Of a stretch of DNA of 49,611 nt, positions 26,749 through 34,089 are shown piece after piece. Source of the stretch: Pseudomonas sp. AL03 (lineage in GTDB: Bacteria; Pseudomonadota; Gammaproteobacteria; Pseudomonadales; Pseudomonadaceae); assembly GCF_029960815.1 (NCBI RefSeq), contig NZ_JASBRE010000033.1, forward strand, positions 1 to 49,611. Reading direction: 5' to 3'. Below the pieces are notes generated by a model, which was not told the DNA's origin, ran no database searches, and saw only the letters and a program-made list of their open reading frames with translations. Numbering within the stretch: position 1 is the stretch's first letter; every line of letters begins with the position of its first letter. Position numbers and translations under genes: made by a program.

Positions 26749-28224
26749 ATGATCGATTTATTCAGCGGACTGGATGCTTGGGTGCTTGTGAGCCTCTTGC
26801 TCGCCCTGGCCTTTGTCCTTGCCTTCGAGTTCATCAACGGCTTTCATGACACCGCTAACGCGGTGGCCACTGTTATCTACACCAAAGCCATGCCGCCCCA
26901 TCTGGCGGTGTTCTTTTCCGGTGTGTTCAACTTTCTCGGCGTGCTGCTGGGCGGTGTCGGCGTGGCCTATGCCATCGTCCACTTGCTGCCGGTAGAGCTG
27001 CTGATCAATGTGAACACCGGTCACGGGCTGGCCATGGTGTTCTCGCTGCTCGCCGCCGCTATCACCTGGAACCTGGGCACCTGGTACTTCGGTATCCCGG
27101 CTTCCAGCTCCCATACGCTGATCGGGTCGATCCTCGGTGTCGGACTGGCCAACGCCTTGATCAACGATATTCCGTTGGCTGATGGCGTGAACTGGCAGAA
27201 AGCGATCGATATCGGTGCGTCCCTGGTGTTCTCGCCAATGGCCGGTTTCCTGGTCGCTGCCCTGATATTGATCGGCCTTAAATGGTGGCGTCCACTGTCG
27301 AAGATGCACAAGACACCGGAACAGCGCCGCAAGATCGACGACAAGAAACACCCGCCGTTCTGGAACCGCCTGGTGCTGGTCATTTCGGCAATGGCCGTAA
27401 GCTTTGTGCACGGCTCCAACGATGGTCAGAAAGGTATCGGCCTGATCATGCTGGTGCTGATCGGTATCGTTCCGGCGCAGTTCGTACTTGACCTGGGCAG
27501 CACCACCTACCAGATCGAACGGACCCGCGATGCGACCTTGCACCTGAGTCAGTTCTACAAGCGCAATGCCGCAACGCTGGGTGACTACCTGGCCCTGGGC
27601 AAAAGCGTGGAAGGCGATCTGCCGGAGAAATTCCGTTGCAACCCGCAACAGACCGAACCGACCATCACCGCCCTGCTCGGCACCCTTAAAGGTGTAGCCG
27701 ACTACCACTCGCTACCGTCGGAAAGCCGCATCGAAGTGCGTCGTTATCTGCTCTGCCTGGACGACACGGCGAAGAAAGTCGGCAAGCTGCCAGGCCTCGA
27801 TGCCCGTGAAAAGGCTGACCTGAACAAGCTGCGCAAAGACCTGACCACCACCACCGAATACGCCCCGTTCTGGGTGATTCTGGCGGTCGCACTGGCCCTC
27901 GGCCTGGGTACCATGGTCGGCTGGAAACGCGTGGTACTGACCATCGGCGAGAAGATCGGCAAGCAGGGCATGACTTACTCCCAAGGCATGTCGGCACAGA
28001 TTACGACCGCGACCCTGATCGGCATGGCCAACATCTTCAGCCTGCCGGTGTCCACCACCCACGTTCTGTCATCAGGCGTGGCTGGCACCATGGTTGCCAA
28101 CAAAAGCGGCCTGCAAGGCGGCACCGTCAGAACCATCCTGCTGGCCTGGGTCCTGACCCTGCCAGCCACAGTGGCCTTGTCAGCCGGCCTGTTCTGGCTG
28201 GCATCGAAGGCACTGGGCAGCTGA
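26749..28224 (+). CDS. pit: Pit-family inorganic phosphate transporter
   Basis: Low-affinity metal-phosphate:H+ symporter of 491 residues in the inner membrane. Both family repeats are present: FEFINGFHDTANAVATVIYT at about 27-46 and SFVHGSNDGQKGIGLIMLVL at about 221-240, with helices on both sides and a long cytoplasmic loop (about 255-370) between the halves. Full length. Monocistronic, with a terminator directly after it. Confidence 0.9.
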   Translation: MIDLFSGLDAWVLVSLLLALAFVLAFEFINGFHDTANAVATVIYTKAMPPHLAVFFSGVFNFLGVLLGGVGVAYAIVHLLPVELLINVNTGHGLAMVFSLLAAAITWNLGTWYFGIPASSSHTLIGSILGVGLANALINDIPLADGVNWQKAIDIGASLVFSPMAGFLVAALILIGLKWWRPLSKMHKTPEQRRKIDDKKHPPFWNRLVLVISAMAVSFVHGSNDGQKGIGLIMLVLIGIVPAQFVLDLGSTTYQIERTRDATLHLSQFYKRNAATLGDYLALGKSVEGDLPEKFRCNPQQTEPTITALLGTLKGVADYHSLPSESRIEVRRYLLCLDDTAKKVGKLPGLDAREKADLNKLRKDLTTTTEYAPFWVILAVALALGLGTMVGWKRVVLTIGEKIGKQGMTYSQGMSAQITTATLIGMANIFSLPVSTTHVLSSGVAGTMVANKSGLQGGTVRTILLAWVLTLPATVALSAGLFWLASKALGS

Positions 28225-28237
28225 TACATAGCCGCAC

Positions 28238-28273
28238 AAAAAAGGCGCGCTCCGTAAGGTTCGCGCCTTTTTT
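28238..28273 (+). terminator. Rho-independent terminator after pit
   Basis: AAAAAAGGCGCG and CGCGCCTTTTTT form the stem with a 12-base loop, 14 bases after the pit stop. Confidence 0.85.
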
Positions 28274-28290
28274 ATGGCTGCTGGAAAGTT

Positions 28291-28317
28291 GATCGTTCCC
28301 ACTGCGTGGGTACGATC
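28291..28317. repeat. Palindromic intergenic repeat (GATCGTTCCCAC family)
   Basis: GATCGTTCCCAC, a TGC loop, then GTGGGTACGATC. One of three related copies in the window (others at 32420-32447, partial, and 39564-39594). Confidence 0.65.
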
Positions 28318-28332
28318 AGGCAAATCGCACGC

Positions 28333-28363
28333 AAAAAAAAAGGGCAACCGAAGTTGCCCAAAA
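28333..28363 (-). terminator. Terminator of the CcoM-like gene
   Basis: GGGCAAC/GTTGCCC stem with a CGAA tetraloop (28342-28359); on the minus strand it is followed by nine T. It lies about 35 bases after the stop of the small gene at 28395-28508. Confidence 0.8.
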
Positions 28364-28394
28364 TGCCTTGCGTGCTCATTGCTTCCAGAAAGAC

Positions 28395-28508
28395 CTACGG
28401 CTTGCGCTTATGCGAATCCTTCCAGATAAAAAATCCAAACCCTGCAAAAAACATAACCATGAGGCCGACAGTCAGCACTCCGGCGATCACCACGTTGTCG
28501 AAAAACAT
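28395..28508 (-). CDS. ccoM: CcoM-like 37-residue single-helix membrane peptide
   Basis: The peptide reads MFFDNVVIAGVLTVGL, then a hydrophobic helix (about residues 7-29) and a basic tail (WKDSHKRKP). This matches what I recall of CcoM, the small extra subunit of cbb3-type cytochrome oxidase described in P. stutzeri, which stabilises the complex. AGGAGG lies six bases before the ATG. The gene has its own terminator and an Anr/Fnr-type box about 70 bases upstream, consistent with low-oxygen induction. No ccoNOQP genes are near. The symbol rests on recalled sequence similarity. Confidence 0.7.
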   Translation of the reverse strand: MFFDNVVIAGVLTVGLMVMFFAGFGFFIWKDSHKRKP

Positions 28509-28573
28509 GACTGGCCTCCTGCGGTTGCCTTGTTGCGATAGGGCTAAGTTAACCAATCAGGCAGGAGAAAAAA

Positions 28574-28587
28574 TTGACCGGGATCAA
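28574..28587. promoter_or_regulatory. Anr/Fnr-type box upstream of the CcoM-like gene
   Basis: TTGACCGGGATCAA differs from the consensus TTGAT-N4-ATCAA at one position. Its centre is 72 bases before the ATG of the 37-codon gene, compatible with a class II activator position. Confidence 0.6.
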
Positions 28588-28652
28588 TGTCGCCCGAGAC
28601 TGGGCGTAAAGGAGGGGGAATAACTGACCTGCATCAACCAATGCAGGGTGTT

Positions 28653-28814
28653 TCAACGCTTTTTCGGTTTGTTCTTCGGCTTCTTCTTCGCTTTACCCAA
28701 CGGCAGGGCTTGCTCGAACGCCTGGCGGACTTCGTTCAGGCGCTTTTCATTAAGGTCATGAACCCGCTTGGCGCGTTCGGAGTTGAGGTCGATCAGCTTG
28801 TCGTCTTGGCTCAT
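28653..28814 (-). CDS. Small basic protein, unknown function
   Basis: A 53-residue protein starting SQDDKLIDLNSERAKRVHDL and ending in a Lys-rich tail (KAKKKPKNKPKKR). The ATG at 28814 is chosen because the family-like sequence starts there; the open frame extends to 28913 without a good start signal. The central helix and basic tail suggest nucleic-acid or ribosome contact, but I recognise no domain. Confidence 0.6.
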   Translation of the reverse strand: MSQDDKLIDLNSERAKRVHDLNEKRLNEVRQAFEQALPLGKAKKKPKNKPKKR

Positions 28815-28914
28815 GGTGCTCAGTGCATCGCGTGTAGTGAAATTCAGCTGCCGTATCGTCAGGCAAGGATATGCCAATAATGCGGTCTGATGGCAGCGCT
28901 GACCAGCCACCACC

Positions 28915-29256
28915 TCAAATCTGGATATCGACCCACAAACCCTGCCGAGGCTGATCTTCCATCAATGGCGCCACCGGCACGGTATTGTCGGCGTTGAGCT
29001 CGTCCCCGGGAATCGCCAGGTGTTCTTCGGGATCTTCATCGGCTTCACGGCGACGTCGGTCACGTTCCTGCTGCCGGCGCTGCTCCTCGCGTAGCTGCAC
29101 GCCCGCTTCTTCGGGGTCGCGCTTTTGCAGGTCGATAGTGCTTTCGTTGGAGCTTTCCTGCACCGGCACCACGGGTGGAATATCCGGCCGCTGGCGAATC
29201 GGATCCTGCTGTGAGGTGATCGGCACGGCACTCAAGGGGAGCATCGGTGGCAGCAT
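28915..29256 (-). CDS. Hypothetical low-complexity charged protein
   Basis: A 113-residue protein with a Pro-rich N-terminal third (about 1-35) and a central very charged helix (REEQRRQQERDRRRREADED, about 57-76). AGGAG lies ten bases before the ATG at 29256. No signal peptide or known domain. The open frame runs on to 29511 but that part overlaps a repeat and has no coding look. Confidence 0.6.
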   Translation of the reverse strand: MLPPMLPLSAVPITSQQDPIRQRPDIPPVVPVQESSNESTIDLQKRDPEEAGVQLREEQRRQQERDRRRREADEDPEEHLAIPGDELNADNTVPVAPLMEDQPRQGLWVDIQI

Positions 29257-29340
29257 AATTATTAGTCTCCTGTCAGCAAGCTGTCGGCTGCGGGGATGGT
29301 GACTTGAGCCATCGGTCGCAAATTGTGACCCGGCTCGCAC

Positions 29341-29437
29341 TGTAGGTGCTGCCGCCAGCCGCGATCTTTCATCGGACAACGCAGAACTCAAGTGTTCCCG
29401 AAGATCAAAAGATCGTCCGACATCGGCAGCGCCTACG
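29341..29437. repeat. Diverged inverted repeat between divergent genes
   Basis: The left arm starts TGTAGGTGCTGCCG and continues to CGCGATCTTT (29341-29369); the right arm, read backwards, is CGTAGGCGCTGCCG ... CGATCTTTTGATC (29400-29437). This is a worn copy of a common Pseudomonas intergenic palindrome (core GCTGCCG...GATCTTTTGATC). Confidence 0.55.
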
Positions 29438-29509
29438 CACGTAAACCTTTGGTCTGCAGGCCCGATTCCGTTAAGATAGCCCGCTTTTTCAAGGTGGGAG
29501 TCAGGCAGC

Positions 29510-32356
29510 ATGGCGCAGCAGTATCAACCGGGGCAACGCTGGATCAGTGACAGCGAAGCCGAGCTGGGTTTAGGCACCGTTCTGGCACAGGACGGCCGCT
29601 TGTTGACCGTGCTCTATCCGGCCACTGGCGAAACTCGCCAGTACGCGCTACGGAATGCGCCCCTCACCCGCGTGCGATTTTCGCCGGGTGACTCCATCAC
29701 TCACTTCGAAGGCTGGAAACTAACCGTCCAGGAAGTCGACGATGTCGATGGCCTGTTGGTCTACCACGGCCTCAACGCTCAAAACGAAGTGGTCACCCTG
29801 CCGGAAACCCAGCTGTCGAACTTCATTCAGTTCCGTCTGGCCAGCGACCGTTTGTTCGCCGGGCAGATCGATCCGCTGGCCTGGTTCTCCCTGCGTTACA
29901 ACACCCTGGAACACACCAGCCGTCAATTGCAATCCTCCCTTTGGGGCCTGGGTGGCGTGCGTGCGCAACCGATCGCGCACCAATTGCACATCGCCCGTGA
30001 AGTCGCCGACCGCATCGCGCCGCGGGTTCTGCTGGCGGACGAAGTGGGCCTGGGTAAAACCATCGAAGCCGGCCTGATCATCCATCGCCAACTGCTCTCG
30101 GGCCGCGCCAACCGAGTGCTGATCCTGGTTCCGGAGAACCTTCAGCACCAGTGGCTGGTCGAGATGCGCCGCCGCTTCAACCTGCAAGTCGCGCTGTTCG
30201 ACGAAGAACGCTTCATCGAAAGCGATGCCGCCAACCCATTCGAAGACACCCAGCTCGCGCTGGTTGCACTCGAGTGGCTGGTGGACGACGAGAAGGCTCA
30301 GGACGCGCTGTTCGCGGCAGGTTGGGACATGATGGTCGTCGACGAAGCGCACCACTTGGTGTGGCACGAAGAAAAGGCCAGTCCGGAATACTCGCTGGTC
30401 GAGCAACTCGCCGAAGTCATTCCCGGCGTGCTGCTGCTGACCGCGACCCCGGAACAACTGGGCCAGGACAGCCACTTCGCGCGTCTGCGCCTGCTTGACC
30501 CTAACCGTTTCCATGACCTGCACGCCTTCCGTGCCGAGAGTGAAAACTATCGCCCGGTGGCCGAAGCCGTCCAGGAGCTGCTGGACAAGGGGCGCCTGTC
30601 GCCTGAAGCGCACAAAACCATTCACGGTTTCCTCGGCAACGAAGGCGAAGCCCTGCTAGCGGCGGTTAACGATGGCGATATCGAAGCCAGCGCCCGCCTG
30701 GTCCGCGAACTGCTGGACCGCCACGGCACCGGCCGCGTGCTGTTCCGTAACACCCGCGCCGCCGTGCAGGGTTTTCCGGAGCGCAAACTGCACCCGTACC
30801 CGCTACCGTGCCCCGACGAATACCTCGAACTGCCATTGGGCGATCACGCCGAGCTGTACCCGGAAGTCAGCTTCCAGGCCCAGCCAGACGCCAACGAAGA
30901 AGAGCGCTGGTGGAAATTCGACCCCCGCGTCGAGTGGCTGATCGACACACTGAAGATGCTCAAGCGCACCAAAGTGCTGGTGATCTGCGCCCACGCCGAA
31001 ACCGCCATGGACCTGGAAGACGCCCTGCGCGTGCGTTCCGGCATCCCGGCCACGGTCTTCCACGAAGGCATGAACATCCTCGAGCGTGACCGCGCCGCTG
31101 CCTACTTCGCCGACGAAGAGTTTGGCGCACAAGTGCTGATCTGCTCGGAAATCGGCAGTGAAGGTCGCAACTTCCAGTTCTCGCACCACTTGGTGCTGTT
31201 CGATCTGCCGTCGCACCCGGACCTGCTGGAGCAGCGTATCGGTCGTCTGGACCGGATCGGCCAGAAGCACATCATTGAAGTGCACGTGCCGTACCTGGAA
31301 ACCAGCCCGCAAGAGCGCCTGTTCCAGTGGTACCACGAAGCATTGAATGCATTCCTCAATACCTGCCCGACCGGCAACGCCTTGCAGCACCAGTTCGGCC
31401 CGCGCCTGCTGCCGTTGCTGGAAAACGCCGACGACGGCGAGTGGCAAGCGCTGATCGACGAAGCCCGCGCCGAGCGCGAGCGCCTGGAAGGCGAGTTGCA
31501 CAGCGGCCGAGACCGCTTGCTGGAACTCAACTCCGGCGGCGCGGGTGAAGGTGATGCGCTGGTCGAGGACATCCTCGAGCAAGACGACCAGTTCGCCCTG
31601 CCGATCTACATGGAAACCCTGTTCGACGCGTTCGGCATCGACAGCGAAGACCACTCGGAAAACGCACTGATCCTCAAGCCGAGCGAAAAAATGCTCGATG
31701 CCAGCTTCCCGCTGGGCGACGACGAAGGCGTGACCATCACTTACGACCGCAACCAGGCGCTGTCTCGCGAAGACATGCAGTTCATCACCTGGGAGCACCC
31801 GATGGTTCAAGGCGGCATGGACCTGGTCTTGTCCGGTTCCATGGGCAACACCGCCGTGGCGCTGATCAAGAACAAGGCGCTGAAACCTGGCACCGTGTTG
31901 CTGGAACTGCTCTACGTCAGCGAAGTGGTTGCCCCGCGCTCGCTGCAACTGGGCCGTTACTTGCCGCCGGCGGCCCTGCGCTGCCTGCTCGATGCCAATG
32001 GCAACGACCTGTCGACCCGGGTCTCGTTCGAAACCCTCAACGATCAGCTGGAAAGCGTACCCCGCGCCAGCGCCAACAAGTTCATCCAGGCTCAGCGCGA
32101 TCAGCTGACGCCACGGATCAACGCCGGCGAAGAGAAGATCTTCCCGCGTCACGCCGAGCGCGTGGCTGAGGCGCAACGTCGTCTGGCCGCCGACACCGAC
32201 GAAGAACTGGCGCGCCTGACCGCTTTGCAAGCGGTCAACCCGACGGTGCGCGACAGCGAACTGGTTGCCCTGCGCAAACAGCGCGAGCAAGGGCTGGCCA
32301 TGCTTGATAAGGCTGCGTTGCGACTGGAAGCGATTCGGGTGTTGGTGGCGGGATAA
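29510..32356 (+). CDS. rapA: RapA, RNA-polymerase-associated SWI2/SNF2 ATPase
   Basis: A 948-residue RNA-polymerase recycling factor. N-terminal Tudor/KOW-like domains (about 1-110) are followed by the ATPase: Walker A DEVGLGKTIEAGL (GLGKT at 180-184), DEAH at 278-281, LTATPEQL near 313, and the second helicase lobe with SEIGSEGRNFQFSHHLVLFD and QRIGRLDRIGQ, then spacer and C-terminal domains. All helicase motifs are present. It uses ATP to release stalled polymerase. Single gene with a terminator after it. Confidence 0.95.
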   Translation: MAQQYQPGQRWISDSEAELGLGTVLAQDGRLLTVLYPATGETRQYALRNAPLTRVRFSPGDSITHFEGWKLTVQEVDDVDGLLVYHGLNAQNEVVTLPETQLSNFIQFRLASDRLFAGQIDPLAWFSLRYNTLEHTSRQLQSSLWGLGGVRAQPIAHQLHIAREVADRIAPRVLLADEVGLGKTIEAGLIIHRQLLSGRANRVLILVPENLQHQWLVEMRRRFNLQVALFDEERFIESDAANPFEDTQLALVALEWLVDDEKAQDALFAAGWDMMVVDEAHHLVWHEEKASPEYSLVEQLAEVIPGVLLLTATPEQLGQDSHFARLRLLDPNRFHDLHAFRAESENYRPVAEAVQELLDKGRLSPEAHKTIHGFLGNEGEALLAAVNDGDIEASARLVRELLDRHGTGRVLFRNTRAAVQGFPERKLHPYPLPCPDEYLELPLGDHAELYPEVSFQAQPDANEEERWWKFDPRVEWLIDTLKMLKRTKVLVICAHAETAMDLEDALRVRSGIPATVFHEGMNILERDRAAAYFADEEFGAQVLICSEIGSEGRNFQFSHHLVLFDLPSHPDLLEQRIGRLDRIGQKHIIEVHVPYLETSPQERLFQWYHEALNAFLNTCPTGNALQHQFGPRLLPLLENADDGEWQALIDEARAERERLEGELHSGRDRLLELNSGGAGEGDALVEDILEQDDQFALPIYMETLFDAFGIDSEDHSENALILKPSEKMLDASFPLGDDEGVTITYDRNQALSREDMQFITWEHPMVQGGMDLVLSGSMGNTAVALIKNKALKPGTVLLELLYVSEVVAPRSLQLGRYLPPAALRCLLDANGNDLSTRVSFETLNDQLESVPRASANKFIQAQRDQLTPRINAGEEKIFPRHAERVAEAQRRLAADTDEELARLTALQAVNPTVRDSELVALRKQREQGLAMLDKAALRLEAIRVLVAG

Positions 32357-32383
32357 CCCCTCCTCTACACCGCTAAAATAAAG

Positions 32384-32413
32384 AAGGCCCGCAGCGATGC
32401 GGGCCTTTTTTTA
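32384..32413. terminator. Terminator between rapA and the MFS gene
   Basis: AAGGCCCGC/GCGGGCCTT stem with a run of seven T on the plus strand, about 28 bases after the rapA stop. A-rich sequence on the left may let it also serve the convergent gene. Confidence 0.8.
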
Positions 32414-32419
32414 TCCACT

Positions 32420-32447
32420 CGTTCCCACGCTCCACGTTCTGGCGATC
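32420..32447. repeat. Partial copy of the GATCGTTCCCAC repeat
   Basis: CGTTCCCACGCTCC followed by a broken right arm (GGCGATCA). Related to 28291-28317 and 39564-39594. Confidence 0.5.
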
Positions 32448-32448
32448 A

Positions 32449-33798
32449 TTACGCGGTGACCGCCGGGATTTGCGGCTCGACCACCGCCACCAGCCCGTCC
32501 TTCATCCGCTTGGCATCGCGCACAAAACACCGTGAAGCCAGGAACAGAAACACCATGGTGAAAAACAGCGCCACCGGGATCAAATACATCGCGTCATGCA
32601 AGCCGACTGCCTTGAACGCCTCGGTCATCTGTTCGGCACCGGCCGAGAGCATCGCCGTGTGCGCAAAATGGTCGGACAAGCCGCCCACCACCACCGGCCC
32701 CAAACCGCCACCCAGCAAATACAACCCGGCAAAGAACAGCGCCATGGCCGTAGCCCGCAAGCGCGGCTCGACTACGTCCTGAATGGCGGTGTAAACGCAG
32801 GTATAGAAGTTGTAGGCAAACAGCCAGCCCACACTGAACACCGCCACAAACACCCCGATCTCGATCCGCCCGGAATACAGCGCCCAAGCGGTACACACCG
32901 TCGAGATGATCAAGCTGAATGCTGCAAACAGCAGACGACCACTGGCCACCCGCTGGTGAATCTTGTCAGCGACCCAACCGCCCAGTGTCAGGCCGAACAA
33001 CCCGGTCACGCCGACGATCACCCCGGTCGCCACCGCCGCTTCCTGCAACGGCATCAGGAAGTAACGCTGCAACATCGGCACCAGAAACGAGTTGCAGGCA
33101 TACGTGGCGAAGTTGAAGCACAGCCCCGCCATCACCAACCACAAGAAAGTCGGCACCGCCAGCACCCGACGGATCGGCCGGTCTACGCGTTCCTGCGAAA
33201 CTTGCACGCTTTCCGCAGCGCCGCGTTTCGGTTCCTTGATGAAGAACATGAAGATCGCCAGGATCAGCCCCGGCACCGCCGCGATGAAGAATGGTGCGCG
33301 CCAGCTGTCGAAGGCCTTGACCATCCAGCCGATGGTGAAGAACGCCAGCAGCAACCCCAGCGGCAGACCAAGCATGAAAATGCCCATCGCTCGCGCCCGG
33401 CGGTGGGCCGGGAACAGGTCGCCGATCAGCGAGTTAGCGGCCGGTGCGTAACTGGCCTCACCGATGCCGATGCCCATGCGCACGATCAGGAAACTCCAGA
33501 AACTCCCCACCAATCCGTTGACCGCTGTCAACCCGCTCCAGGCCGCCAGGCCCCAGCCCATCAATTTGCTGCGCGAACCGGTATCGGCCATCCGCCCCAA
33601 GGGCAGGCCGGCAATGGCATAGACGATCGTGAAGGCGGTACCGATGATCCCCAACTGAAAGTCGCTGAGGTGCCATTCCATGCGAATCGGCTCGATGATG
33701 ATGGCGGGGATGGTGCGGTCGAAGAAGTTGAACAGGTTGGCGAGGAACAGCAGGAACAGAATGCGCCAGGCATTCGCCGCTTGGGTCGAGTTCTGCAT
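32449..33798 (-). CDS. MFS transporter, spinster-like
   Basis: Twelve-helix major facilitator of 449 residues. It opens with LFLLFLANLFNFFDRTIPAI, typical of spinster-type and hexuronate/aromatic MFS proteins, and has motif-A-like GRMADTGSRSKLMGWG near residue 68 and GIGEASYAPAANSLIGD near 111. Full length. No pathway genes adjoin it, so the substrate is unknown. About 290 bases separate its start from the next gene; I see nothing else there. Confidence 0.85.
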   Translation of the reverse strand: MQNSTQAANAWRILFLLFLANLFNFFDRTIPAIIIEPIRMEWHLSDFQLGIIGTAFTIVYAIAGLPLGRMADTGSRSKLMGWGLAAWSGLTAVNGLVGSFWSFLIVRMGIGIGEASYAPAANSLIGDLFPAHRRARAMGIFMLGLPLGLLLAFFTIGWMVKAFDSWRAPFFIAAVPGLILAIFMFFIKEPKRGAAESVQVSQERVDRPIRRVLAVPTFLWLVMAGLCFNFATYACNSFLVPMLQRYFLMPLQEAAVATGVIVGVTGLFGLTLGGWVADKIHQRVASGRLLFAAFSLIISTVCTAWALYSGRIEIGVFVAVFSVGWLFAYNFYTCVYTAIQDVVEPRLRATAMALFFAGLYLLGGGLGPVVVGGLSDHFAHTAMLSAGAEQMTEAFKAVGLHDAMYLIPVALFFTMVFLFLASRCFVRDAKRMKDGLVAVVEPQIPAVTA

Positions 33799-34089
33799 GG
33801 GTCCGTCTCTTTTATTGTTATTGGGGCTTCACTGCCAGCGCATCCGAGCCCGGAACCTGCAATTTAGTCAGGCCCGCCAGAGCTGTCTGTCATTATTTGT
33901 AAAGCTGATATCCGCCCATGGAAGATGTCGCAGCCTGTGCAACAGTTTATTTCCAAACACTCTAACGCTCATTCGAAAATGGTTGCGGCCAATGTGCCAC
34001 TATCGCTTGCACTCTTTACACGCCCTCTATACTCCAAAGCATTCGCCAGCGTTCATGGCGCAGCCAGGATGACAAAGACGGGGCATGCT

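Noticed and set aside
30803..32290. 495-codon open frame antisense to rapA
   Set aside because: Shadow of the strongly biased rapA coding strand; no start signal or family pattern.
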